This document shows positions 55,981 to 64,000 of a stretch of 64,000 nt of DNA, one piece after another. This stretch comes from Mycobacterium sp. ITM-2016-00318. Lineage in GTDB: Bacteria; Actinomycetota; Actinomycetes; Mycobacteriales; Mycobacteriaceae. The stretch's first letter is position 1. Every line of letters begins with the position of its first letter. Position numbers and translations under genes: made by a program. Location of the stretch: positions 1,736,001-1,800,000 of the forward strand of contig NZ_CP134400.1 in the NCBI RefSeq assembly GCF_002968285.2. Reading direction: 5' to 3'. The notes below the pieces were generated by a model. That model searched no databases, was not told the DNA's origin, and worked only from the letters and a program-made list of their open reading frames with translations.

Positions 55981-58307
55981 GCCGCATCTTGCTTCGCAAG
56001 GTGCGTCGTGATCTATGGCGGCGGCGCTGGCAATTCCTCGCGGCGGTCGTCGTGCTCGCGATCGGTGTCGGGGTGTTCGTCGCAGCCACAGACGCCTACG
56101 CCAACCTGAAGCAATCCTTCGACCGGACGTACGCCGTGCAACTGCTGCCAGACGCCGTGCTCAGCGGCCCCGGCACGTTCGGCCTCCACGAGGCTGCTCG
56201 AGCCCTTCCAGGCAACCCGATCGTCGAGCTCCGCCAGCAGGCCGACGTGCCCATCCGCATCAACGGCCGCACCCTGTTCGGCCGCGCGGTCAGCGTGCCA
56301 ACGGAGACTCAACCCGCGGTATCGAAGTTGGCGCTGCAATCAGGTGATCTTCCCGGCCGTGGGTCGGTGCTTGTGGAAGAGCACCTCAGCGAGTATTACG
56401 GTCTGCGCCCGGGCAGCAAGGTCGAACTGCTCGGACCGTCCGGTTGGCGCCGCGTGGTCGTATCCGGGTCTGCTTTGTCGCCCGAGTATTTGTGGCCCGC
56501 CCGCTCGCGGGCGGAAACCTTGACCACGCCGGAGTATTTCGGCGTGGTGTTTGTGCCGGCATCCGATATGGCGCAGGTCGCGGCCGAGCCGACGGATCAG
56601 TTGTTGGTATACGCACGCGATCGTAACCAAGCGCAGGCATTGCTCACCGCAGCAACGGAATTAGCGCGCTCGTATGGAACGGTGATCATGTCGCGCGACG
56701 AGCTACCGTCCTACACTTTCCTCAACGAGGGCGTCGAATCAGTGCGCACGTTCGCGAGGATGCTCCCGTGGGTGTTCCTAGTCGCAGCGGTGGTCGGCAC
56801 TTATGTGCTCTTGTCGCGGCTCGTTTCCGCGCAGCGAGCGGTGATTGGCACGCTATCAGCCAACGGATTGTCGGGCCGAACAATTATTCGCCACTACCTG
56901 TCCTACGGCATGGCGGTCGGTTTTGCAGGTGCCACGGCGGGGCTGATCGGCGGCTATGCTCTCGGCGGCTGGTACACGACCCAATACACTCAGGCGCTCG
57001 GACTGCCGCTGCGGGTGACGTCACTGCATCCCAGCAGTCTGATCATCGGGGCCATGGTAGGCGTGGCGTCAGCCGCACTCGCTGCGTGGGCCCCGGCGCG
57101 CGCCGCATCTGGAATCAGTCCGGCGCAAGCGATGAGAATCTCGCCGCCCGGCGTACGCGGCTTCGTGAGCGTCGCGGAACGCCTGCTGCCACCACTGCGG
57201 CGGATGCCTACACGCTGGCGAATGACGTTGCGCGGCATCACCCGCAACCGCCGCCGGACCATCCTCACCGTTGCCGGGGTGGCGAGTTCAGTGTGCCTGG
57301 TGATGGTGTTCGCCGGCATGCGCGACACCGTCAATAGCGTCATCGATCGACAGTACGGAGAGATCGAACGTCAAGACGCTCAAGTCCTCACCGCCGCGGG
57401 TGCTGCCGACTCCGTCGCGCGTACTCTGCGTAGCGACCCTCAAGTCGCCGCCGCAGAACTATTCACGCGGTTGGATGTCACGGTGCAGAGCGGGAGGAAC
57501 CGCTACGACACCCTGCTCATCGGCTTGCCGCGCACAACCCAAATGCACCGCTTCATATCGGCCCGATCTAGCCGCAGCCTTCCCCGCGACGGTGTGCTGC
57601 TGGGAGAGGGCTTGCGGACAATCCTCGGCGTGGCCGTAGGGGACCGAATCTCAATCACCGATGTGCGCAAGGGAATCCGCCTTCAGCAACCCGTGGCCGG
57701 TTTTGTCGATGAGCCGATGAGCCCAGTGATATACATTGCGGCCGAGCAATTATCCGCCCTCCCGCCGTCGGGCGTCATGCTCAGGATGGTCCCCGGCGTT
57801 GACCAGGACGCAAAGCGGCAGGCGGTGACGGTGCTGCCTGGTGTGACCTCTTACTTGTCTACAGACTCGATGTCGGCGGCCGTACGCAAGGCGTTCAAGC
57901 TGTATAACGTACTGGTTGCGCTGACCCTGGTGTCCGCCGCTGTGATGGCCGCGGCGCTGCTCTATAACGCGATGTCGGCCAACGTTAGTGAACGTACCGG
58001 CGAACTTGCCACATTGCATGCAGTCGGAATGGGCGCCCGGATGCTGGGTCGGTTGGTGGCATTGGAGAACATGATGCTGGCCGTGATCGGTCTGCCGATC
58101 GGTCTGATCGCCGGAATGCTGCTCGCTGAGTGGTTCTTGTCCACTTATATAACCCAGGGATATCAATGGCATCTGGCGATGCACTTTTCGACGCCGCTCT
58201 TTGTCGTCGTGGGGATCCTGATTGCGGCATTGTTGACCCAGATTCCGACGTTCCGCGTGCTTGGGCGAATGGACGTCGCGACGGTCGTGCGTGAGCGGTC
58301 CTTGTGA
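55977..58307 (+). CDS. FtsX-family ABC permease
   Basis: A 776-residue permease from GTG 55977 (VSRILLRKVRRDLWRRRWQF). One N-terminal helix (about 16-36) is followed by a large extracellular MacB-like periplasmic core domain. A first FtsX bundle (about 255-385) ends with AWAPARAASGISPAQAMRIS. A second half starts with another helix (RTILTVAGVASSVCLVMVF), a second extracellular domain and a final FtsX bundle (about 630-775) with LATLHAVGMGARMLGRLVALENM. This ten-helix duplicated form is typical of actinobacterial FtsX-like exporters. Stop at 58307 is followed by att copy 4 within 270 bp. Confidence 0.9.
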   Translation: MSRILLRKVRRDLWRRRWQFLAAVVVLAIGVGVFVAATDAYANLKQSFDRTYAVQLLPDAVLSGPGTFGLHEAARALPGNPIVELRQQADVPIRINGRTLFGRAVSVPTETQPAVSKLALQSGDLPGRGSVLVEEHLSEYYGLRPGSKVELLGPSGWRRVVVSGSALSPEYLWPARSRAETLTTPEYFGVVFVPASDMAQVAAEPTDQLLVYARDRNQAQALLTAATELARSYGTVIMSRDELPSYTFLNEGVESVRTFARMLPWVFLVAAVVGTYVLLSRLVSAQRAVIGTLSANGLSGRTIIRHYLSYGMAVGFAGATAGLIGGYALGGWYTTQYTQALGLPLRVTSLHPSSLIIGAMVGVASAALAAWAPARAASGISPAQAMRISPPGVRGFVSVAERLLPPLRRMPTRWRMTLRGITRNRRRTILTVAGVASSVCLVMVFAGMRDTVNSVIDRQYGEIERQDAQVLTAAGAADSVARTLRSDPQVAAAELFTRLDVTVQSGRNRYDTLLIGLPRTTQMHRFISARSSRSLPRDGVLLGEGLRTILGVAVGDRISITDVRKGIRLQQPVAGFVDEPMSPVIYIAAEQLSALPPSGVMLRMVPGVDQDAKRQAVTVLPGVTSYLSTDSMSAAVRKAFKLYNVLVALTLVSAAVMAAALLYNAMSANVSERTGELATLHAVGMGARMLGRLVALENMMLAVIGLPIGLIAGMLLAEWFLSTYITQGYQWHLAMHFSTPLFVVVGILIAALLTQIPTFRVLGRMDVATVVRERSL

Positions 58308-58577
58308 GTCGCGCTCGGCGCCGCGCAACCAGCACACCGTTGCTTTCGATCGTGGGCTGACCGCCGAGAGACGACGGGGAATCAACGGCCGCCACTGCCG
58401 CCGCGACTCGGCGCTGTCCTTCGCACCGCACCTCGGAAGCCGGCAAGCGCGCTCGACGTAACGCCACCACTATTACGTCGCGTAACACCCGAGACGTATC
58501 GGCAGGCCAGCGCGCACCTACGTAATAACACCAGGCAACCATCGATGCACTTCAAGGGCTATTTGCACCATAGCGCC
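58308..58577. other. Intergenic stretch after the permease
   Basis: No gene seen; only short frames. It contains two close TTACGTCGCGTAA-like and TACGTAATA words but no clear element. Confidence 0.45.
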
Positions 58578-58602
58578 GGGGTTCGAGTCCCCTTAGCTCC
58601 AC
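58578..58602 (+). repeat. Displaced tRNA-Ala 3' end, copy 4 (25 bp exact)
   Basis: GGGGTTCGAGTCCCCTTAGC plus TCCAC is identical to the last 25 bases of the repeated tRNA-Ala core (T arm and acceptor). Bases after it (TTTTCGCAGGTCAGAGGGC) resemble those after copy 2 (TTTCCGCAGGGCAGAGCGC), which suggests a shared right flank. It marks the right end of the NRPS segment. Confidence 0.88.
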
Positions 58603-59085
58603 GCTTTTTCGCAGGTCAGAGGGCCATATGTAATCGATTGTCTTCACTTGTCGACGGTTTCAACGACAGCAAACAACCCTTTGACGGCAGCGAAGTGGTG
58701 TTGCTGCCCCGCACTTTCGGGCAGGTCGGCCATCGGAATCTGAACCCGGCCGTGCGCATACCTTGCCCGATGGCTGGATTCCAGGGAAAGCGGTCGCTGT
58801 GGCGTGCCCGGCAGTGATGTTGGCGGCGCCGGCGTTGTCTCCCGCGAAGGTCGGCGTCCTCATTCTGTGGGTTCTCGGCCGGCAACGATCATGACGGTGA
58901 TCGCGTTTGAATTCTTTGGTCTGCCAGCGTGAGTTGCGGTCGCCGCCGTCGAAACTCATCTGAAGCACGCAGGCGCCAGATGGGCGAGCTCATCCGATGA
59001 ATCTCACTCGCCAGCGTTTATTCGCAGCTCAGGGCGGGTAATTGCCTGCTCATCAGTCAGCGGTTCAGCGAAGCGTGGCGTACGC
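58603..59085. other. Stretch without an intact gene right of copy 4
   Basis: About 480 bases. Minus-strand frames such as 58616-58885 are open but show no family I can name. Possibly decayed mobile-element sequence. Confidence 0.4.
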
Positions 59086-60723
59086 ATGGGGCCCTCGGAA
59101 ACCAAAGGTGTGACGATCACAATGACCGACCGTGAGTCGGATGAAAACACGGCGCCGCTACCCGTGGCGGTCAAATCGCGCGGCGACACCGACGCGCCGA
59201 CCTCACTGGTACCCGGAGCAGTCATCGCCGGGCGATACCGGCTCATGGCGATTGTCGGGGCGGAAGATCATGTGGAGTTCTGGCAGGGTACTGACACCGT
59301 GACAGGCAGTCTGGTGGCACTGAGCCTGGTCGACGTCGCCGGTGAACTGCCAGTCGAGCGAGTCAACGAAATTCTTTCCCGAACGTCTCGGCTGCGGGGG
59401 TTCGACGTGCGCGGCGTCGCAAGAATCCTCGATGTCATCCAGACCGGCGATCTCGGTGTCGTAGTAGCAGATTGGATTCCCGGCGGTACCCTGCGGGAGG
59501 TCGCAGACACCTCCCCGAGCCCGACGGCAGCTGCAGCGGCGTTGGAGTCGCTCATTGTGGCCGCGGAGCTCGCCCGCGATGCCGGAGTGTCGTTGAACAT
59601 CAGCCACCCGAGTCGCATCCGGATCAGCACCGACGGTCATGCCGTCCTGGCGTACGCCGCCACTATGCCCGAGACAACGCCGCAGGATGATCTCCGTGGG
59701 ATAGGCGGCATCCTTTACGCACTGCTCATCGGCCGCTGGCCTCCCCAGGAGGCGATGCCCAGCGGCTGGCCGCCGGTCGACCTGGAGGACGCCGGCTGGC
59801 CCAAGGAGCCAGCGGCCATCGACCCCAGCATCCCCTTCCTGATCTCCATCGCCGCAGTCGGCCTGCTCCGTCATGAAAGTGGCGTCGGAAGCGCGTCAGA
59901 ACTACTGAGTCTGCTGCGCCACGGCCGCCCGGCCGTGACACCTGCTAGGCCACAAGATAATTCGCGCCTGCGCATCATGCCGGTGCTGGCTCCTCCGCCT
60001 CCTGGCGCTTATGCGACATTCCGCAACGTCGACACCGCCGCGCAGGTTATGCAAGCACGGCGGCAGATGATGAAAACCATCCTCGTGGCGTCTGCGGCGA
60101 TATTCTTCGTTGCCGTGATGTCACTGGGCTCGACCCTGAATCGTGTGCTCGGTGATTCAGATGACGTTGCTGCGCTGGATGCTGACCGGCTCGGTCTTAG
60201 TCCAAGTAGCTCCGCGGCCGCGGCGCCGCCGTCCTCGCCTGACTCAGTGGGCCAGACAGCCGCAGAAGCCTCTATCGTCCCGGTCAAAGCAGTCGTCTTC
60301 TCGCCAGGGGGATCGGCTGACAACCCTCAGGATGTGGGCAAGTCCATCGACGGCGATCCCGCCACGGCTTGGTCTACCGACCGGTACTACGACGCGGATC
60401 CCTTCCCGAAGTTCAAGCAGGGCCTCGGGCTATTGCTTGAGCTGCCGCAACCTACAGTTCTCAGCTCACTCACCATCGACCTCAGGAGCACCGGCACCTT
60501 TGCCGAGATCCGAAGCGCTGCTGACGAAAACCCGAAAACTCTTGCTGACACAACAGAACTGAGCCCACGAACGCTCCTGCAGCCGGGCCCCAACCGCATC
60601 GAGCTGAGCACCCAAACTCCGGTCAGTACCGTGCTCGTCTGGATCTCCACTCTCGGCGCCACGGACGGCAACAACCGCACCGAAATCTCAGAGATCACGC
60701 TGTCCACGACAGCGCGCGCCTGA
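59086..60723 (+). CDS. Pseudokinase with extracellular discoidin-like tail (MviN/MurJ C-terminal homologue)
   Basis: A 545-residue protein. Cytosolic part (about 40-290): AGRYRLMAIVGAEDHVEFWQ, NEILSRTSRLRGFDVRGVAR, DWIPGGTLREVADTSPSP, PQDDLRGIGGILYALLIGRWP. It has the kinase fold but no catalytic HRD or DFG motif, so it is a pseudokinase. A membrane helix lies at about 328-347 (TILVASAAIFFVAVMSLG). The extracellular part (about 400-540) is an F5/8-type or NPCBM-like beta sandwich (DNPQDVGKSIDGDPATAWST). This layout equals the C-terminal half of mycobacterial MviN (Rv3910), whose pseudokinase binds FhaA, here without the flippase. A second ATG at 59122 is an alternative start. Confidence 0.82.
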   Translation: MGPSETKGVTITMTDRESDENTAPLPVAVKSRGDTDAPTSLVPGAVIAGRYRLMAIVGAEDHVEFWQGTDTVTGSLVALSLVDVAGELPVERVNEILSRTSRLRGFDVRGVARILDVIQTGDLGVVVADWIPGGTLREVADTSPSPTAAAAALESLIVAAELARDAGVSLNISHPSRIRISTDGHAVLAYAATMPETTPQDDLRGIGGILYALLIGRWPPQEAMPSGWPPVDLEDAGWPKEPAAIDPSIPFLISIAAVGLLRHESGVGSASELLSLLRHGRPAVTPARPQDNSRLRIMPVLAPPPPGAYATFRNVDTAAQVMQARRQMMKTILVASAAIFFVAVMSLGSTLNRVLGDSDDVAALDADRLGLSPSSSAAAAPPSSPDSVGQTAAEASIVPVKAVVFSPGGSADNPQDVGKSIDGDPATAWSTDRYYDADPFPKFKQGLGLLLELPQPTVLSSLTIDLRSTGTFAEIRSAADENPKTLADTTELSPRTLLQPGPNRIELSTQTPVSTVLVWISTLGATDGNNRTEISEITLSTTARA

Positions 60724-60749
60724 TCCGCGGACAGCACCGGCCTAACCTG

Positions 60750-60868
60750 CGCAGCGCCATGATTTCTGAGGCCGCGCCGACGAACGTCGTCTTGCCAGCC
60801 CCGAATCCGCCGGAGATGACGATCTTCGCCGGGGCGACGCCCCATGTCTCAGAGTGCTCGTAGGCCAC
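60750..60868 (-). pseudogene. Truncated N-terminus of a conservon-type GTPase
   Basis: GTG 60868 opens VAYEHSETWGVAPAKIVISG, then GFGAGKTTFVGAASEIMALR, the start and P-loop (GGFGAGKT) of the CvnD-like small GTPases of actinobacteria. Homology stops after about 40 residues, close to the pseudokinase stop on the other strand. A normal protein has about 190 residues, so only the N-terminal fifth remains. Confidence 0.7.
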
Positions 60869-60883
60869 TCAGGGTCCTTGTTC

Positions 60884-61080
60884 TCAGTCACATCGTTCGT
60901 CGATTGTCTTCGAGTCAGCGGCGGTGGCGTGCATCCACAGATAACCTTGAGCCACCAGGTCGCCGACCAGTAATCGCGTCGCACCGAGCTCGATCACCGT
61001 TACCACAGGCACCGTGGCGCACAAATAGCGAAGATCGTCGCTCGCGGATGCGGCCAGCGGAGCACTGTTCATCATCGAGG
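60884..61080 (-). pseudogene. Remnant of a DUF742 (CvnC-like) protein
   Basis: The frame ending at 60884 reads SDDLRYLCATVPVVTVIELG, ATRLLVGDLVAQGYLWMHAT. This resembles the C-terminal winged part of DUF742 proteins (LGxxRxLVGDLVAxGYL), but the normal helix between is shortened. In actinobacteria DUF742 genes directly precede the GTPase gene, which is the order seen here. Recognition is moderate. Confidence 0.5.
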
Positions 61081-61328
61081 CGGCCATCTCCTCTTCACGA
61101 TAGGAGTGCAGCCAGCCGGGCATTGAAATGCCAGGCGAAATATCTTCGTCCGGGCTTCGCCGTTGCGCATTCAGATGCGCGGCATCTCCACTGCTCACTC
61201 TCGGCTTGAGGATGACGACAAGCATGAGGTCATGGCGTTCTGTCCCAGTTTTCACACTGGACTCTCGGAACGAGCCGACTCCAGCAATACGGACTTGCGA
61301 GTAGCTCGGGTCGTGTAGATAGGACCGC

Positions 61329-64000
61329 ATGAAGGCATCGGCGTATGTGGGTCGCGTTGGGGGACTGGCGGTCGCCCTGGGAATCGGGGCCGTGCTCGCC
61401 TCTGGCAGTTGGGTGGCGTCGGCAGAAACGGGCGACCCCACCGGCAGCGGCACGCAGGGGCCCACAGCAGGCAATGTCACGAGCGGATCGACCCCAGGCG
61501 CGTCGACCAAGCGACCCGGCCCGAGGAGCAAGCCACAGACTCAGCCGGGAAGCGCATCGGCCGAGTCGTCGGTTGCAGGGTCCAGCGCCACGGACTCGAC
61601 GACCTCCACCGGAACCACGGACGGCGACCCGAGTGTGACCCCGAGCAGCCTCAACCGCTCATTGAAGGCAGGTGACTCTAAGAACGGGTCAGCGTCTCAC
61701 CGCGGCAACCGAAACCGCGGCGCCGCGTCGAATCGGAGCGACTCTGACCGAAAGTCCGACTCGGGCAGCGCCACTGTCAGAAGCGCAGCCGTCGAATCGT
61801 CGACACCGTCCGATCGCGTGAAGACACCGCCATCGAATGGTGCTGGAATGCCCGCCGCACGTCGGGCTCAGTTTGCCGTGGCAGCGAGAGACAGTACGGA
61901 CCACGTGAACCGAACCCGCTCAATGGCAACGACGGTCGTTGGTGCGGCGCACGACATCGGGCCAGCGAACGCGCCCTCCGCTGCACCTCAGACGATGGCG
62001 CCGACCAACGCGGTGACACAGGCGATCACGGCGACCACCGCGTTGCTGGGTCTAGATGGCTTGTCGCCGATCAAACACCCCACCAATCCGTCCGGGTCCG
62101 ATCCGCTGACGTGGGCGGCGCTAGGCGTGGCCAGCCGTCGGGCGATCGGAGCCGAGTCGAAGCTCGGCGGTCAAGACACCGCCGTGAACGCATTCACGGT
62201 CGAGTCGCCCGACGTCGACCGCACCTCACTTGGGACGCCCGCTATCGGCGGCGGCACGGCAACCGATGCACTCGGGGCCGCGCAGCAGGCGTCATCGCCC
62301 GCCGCCTTGGTCGGCATCGTCGTGTACGACCCCCTCCATGACGTCACGCAATTGTGGATCGCCAGTCCGATCGGCCAAGCAGTTAACGGGGTCATCAACA
62401 CCCTGGCCGGCTCCTATGTGATCGGCAACGGTTCGGCAGGTACTGCGGAGCGTCCCGATGGAAGTACCGGTGGTTGGTTGCTGGGCGACGGTGGCGCCGG
62501 CTGGAACAGCACGGTGGTGGGTATGGCCGGCGGCGCCGGCGGGACCGCCGGGCTGCTCGGCACTGGCGGACCCGGCGGAACAGGAGGCGCCGGCGCAGCC
62601 GGCGGTGCTGGGGGTGGAGGAGGACTCCTGCTGGGCATCGGCGGTCTCGGCGGGGACGGCGGAGCTGGAATCGCCGGCGCGCGCGGAGGTGCAGGCGGTG
62701 TCGGTGGCGGTGGACGCGGGCTGCTCTTCGGTCTGGGCGGTGACGGCGGCAACGGTGGTGACGGTGCGGTGGGTGGCATCGGCGGCGACGGCGGTAACGG
62801 CTCGATGTTCCTCGGCATCGGCGGCGACGGTGGTGATACCGGCGACAGCGGGATCGGCGGCCCGGCAACCGGCTTGGTCGCGCTCGGTGGCGCAGGCGGC
62901 ATCGCGGGATTCTTCGGCACCCACGGCGATGTCGGCGCCTTCGGAACCATCGCCGGATTCCCGCCGAACGTCGGCAACATCGAAAAGCTGACGACCACGG
63001 GGACCTGGGTCACCAACAGCGATGGGCAAGTCGTCATCATGCACGGGGTCAACGTGGTCTACAAGCTGCCCCCGTATCTCCCTTCAGCAATGGGCTTCAG
63101 TGACGACGACGCACAGTTCCTGGCGGACAACGGTTTCAACGTCGTTCGGCTCGGGGTCGATTGGGCTGCGGTAGAGCCCGAGCCGGGTGTCATCGACACC
63201 GAATATCTAGCCGGAATCGATCAAACCGTTCAAACTTTGAGCGACCACGGCATCTACACGGTCATCGATATGCACCAAGATCTGTACAGCGCGGAGCTCC
63301 ACGGCGAGGGCGCACCGGGATGGGCGACCCAGACCGGTGGGCTCCCCAATCCCGACCTGGGTGCACTTGTTGGCCAATTCGCCGTCAACTACTACCTCAG
63401 TCCTGCGCAGAACCATGCATGGGACGCGTTCTGGGCGAACTCCGACGCACCCGACGGCGTCGGGCTGCAGAACCACTACGCGCAAAGTTGGCAGGCCATC
63501 GCCAATTACTTCGCCGACGATCCCAATGTGATCGGATACAACATCATCAACGAGCCGTGGCCCGGATCGAGTTGGCTCCTTACGATTTTGAACGGTTCCT
63601 TCTTCGGCACTCAGCAGCTGACCCCGCTATACAATCAAACGATCGCCGCAATCCGGTCAGTCGACCCGAACACACCCGTGTACATCTCGCCGGCAACTCC
63701 CGCGGTCGACGAAATCAGTGCGATACTTCTCGGCCAGCCCGTCGTACTTGGCGCGATCTCCGACCCGAACACGGTCCTCGAGTATCACGGCTACGGCAAC
63801 CTCGGCGGCATCAGTCTGAGCTCCATCATCGGACCGATCCTCTCGGGTCGCGCCGCCGCCTATGGTGCAGCCCACGATATGCCCGCGTTCTTGGGGGAAT
63901 TCGGGGCCACCAGCGACGCCTCCTCGCTCTCGGCTGAAGCGCAAGCTGCCGATGCGAGCCAGATCAGTTGGGCGAACTGGGCCTACTCGGGCGTCGGCGA
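61329..64000 (+). CDS. Exported PGRS-like protein with C-terminal GH5-type glycoside hydrolase, 3' truncated by window
   Basis: ATG 61329 opens a frame that stays open to the window end (at least 890 residues). The signal is SAYVGRVGGLAVALGIGAVL with cleavage near SAE. A long Ser/Thr-rich low-complexity stretch runs to about residue 330. GGWLLGDGGAGWNS then starts a PGRS-like Gly-Gly-x repeat (about 380-535). A GH5-type catalytic domain follows: VVIMHGVNVVYKLPPYLPSA, NVVRLGVDWAAVEPEPGVID, VIDMHQDLYS, the acid/base NIINEPW, and the nucleophile region FLGEFGA near the end. Likely a cell-surface endoglycosidase (cellulase- or endoglycoceramidase-like). Confidence 0.87.
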   Translation, partial: MKASAYVGRVGGLAVALGIGAVLASGSWVASAETGDPTGSGTQGPTAGNVTSGSTPGASTKRPGPRSKPQTQPGSASAESSVAGSSATDSTTSTGTTDGDPSVTPSSLNRSLKAGDSKNGSASHRGNRNRGAASNRSDSDRKSDSGSATVRSAAVESSTPSDRVKTPPSNGAGMPAARRAQFAVAARDSTDHVNRTRSMATTVVGAAHDIGPANAPSAAPQTMAPTNAVTQAITATTALLGLDGLSPIKHPTNPSGSDPLTWAALGVASRRAIGAESKLGGQDTAVNAFTVESPDVDRTSLGTPAIGGGTATDALGAAQQASSPAALVGIVVYDPLHDVTQLWIASPIGQAVNGVINTLAGSYVIGNGSAGTAERPDGSTGGWLLGDGGAGWNSTVVGMAGGAGGTAGLLGTGGPGGTGGAGAAGGAGGGGGLLLGIGGLGGDGGAGIAGARGGAGGVGGGGRGLLFGLGGDGGNGGDGAVGGIGGDGGNGSMFLGIGGDGGDTGDSGIGGPATGLVALGGAGGIAGFFGTHGDVGAFGTIAGFPPNVGNIEKLTTTGTWVTNSDGQVVIMHGVNVVYKLPPYLPSAMGFSDDDAQFLADNGFNVVRLGVDWAAVEPEPGVIDTEYLAGIDQTVQTLSDHGIYTVIDMHQDLYSAELHGEGAPGWATQTGGLPNPDLGALVGQFAVNYYLSPAQNHAWDAFWANSDAPDGVGLQNHYAQSWQAIANYFADDPNVIGYNIINEPWPGSSWLLTILNGSFFGTQQLTPLYNQTIAAIRSVDPNTPVYISPATPAVDEISAILLGQPVVLGAISDPNTVLEYHGYGNLGGISLSSIIGPILSGRAAAYGAAHDMPAFLGEFGATSDASSLSAEAQAADASQISWANWAYSGVG

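Noticed and set aside
58616..58968. Minus-strand frames that look faintly like a transposase end
   Set aside because: No catalytic or zinc-finger motif could be confirmed by eye.
62292..63052. Long proline-rich minus-strand frames opposite the PGRS region
   Set aside because: They are antisense shadows of Gly-Gly-x repeats.
1..64000. CRISPR array or tandem direct repeats of CRISPR type
   Set aside because: No regularly spaced short repeats were seen; the repeated elements present are tRNA fragments and NRPS module copies.

Overview
This is high-GC actinobacterial DNA, most likely from a fast-growing Mycobacterium (Mycolicibacterium). Pointers to this are an igr-like steroid side-chain operon, several F420/LLM-type oxidoreductases, a DDN-family deazaflavin enzyme, paired CrcB proteins, a mycobacterial-type NRPS ending in a reductase domain, a MviN-type pseudokinase, and two exported proteins sharing the GRVGGLAVALGIG signal sequence (one of them PGRS-like). 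All identifications come from reading sequence and recalling families; no database search was run.

Layout. (1) 1-25,640 looks like ordinary chromosome. It holds a minus-strand operon of P450, acyl-CoA dehydrogenase, MaoC, DUF35, acyl-CoA dehydrogenase, MaoC, Ltp2-like aldolase and TetR, resembling the cyp125-igr steroid operon but with the ChsH2 hydratase and DUF35 halves on separate genes. A divergent, frameshifted aldehyde dehydrogenase and a two-domain CoA-transferase follow. Then come a flavin monooxygenase, an Ntn-hydrolase, luciferase-like enzymes (one with an internal deletion), a large secreted protein, a TetR gene with a 22-bp palindrome over its start codon, CYTH-CHAD, DUF190, two crcB genes, pgm and an MFS transporter.

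(2) 25,693-58,602 is a composite genomic island. It opens with an intact tRNA-Ala(GGC) gene. Copies of the 3' end of that gene recur at 33,254 (47 bp, identical), 46,273 (degenerate) and 58,578 (25 bp, identical). They divide the island into three cassettes. Segment A (25.8-33.3 kb) has a decayed tyrosine integrase beside the tRNA and a compact sulfur operon: ArsR-rhodanese regulator, MddA-like methyltransferase, DUF4395, metallo-beta-lactamase/rhodanese, MFS. Segment B (33.3-46.3 kb) has two GAF-ANTAR regulators, a HTH protein, an oxidoreductase cluster with three predicted lipoproteins, and many decayed genes. Segment C (46.3-58.6 kb) has MbtH, a 2,744-residue C-A-T-C-A-T-R NRPS, and a divergent ABC exporter of the MacB/FtsX type. 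The reductase domain of the NRPS is interrupted near its C-terminus by about 200 residues resembling a phage-tail/secreted beta-sandwich domain. This is the strangest object in the window.

(3) 58.6-64 kb has a free-standing homologue of the pseudokinase plus extracellular tail of MviN/MurJ, remnants of a DUF742/GTPase pair, and the start of a PGRS-like protein with a C-terminal GH5-type glycosidase that runs off the window.

Working together: the steroid operon would supply dehydrogenation, hydration and retro-aldol steps of side-chain beta-oxidation. The sulfur operon would sense and dispose of reactive sulfur species. The NRPS cassette would make a short peptide released reductively as an aldehyde or alcohol and exported by its neighbour ABC system. 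These roles are inferred from families and neighbourhood.
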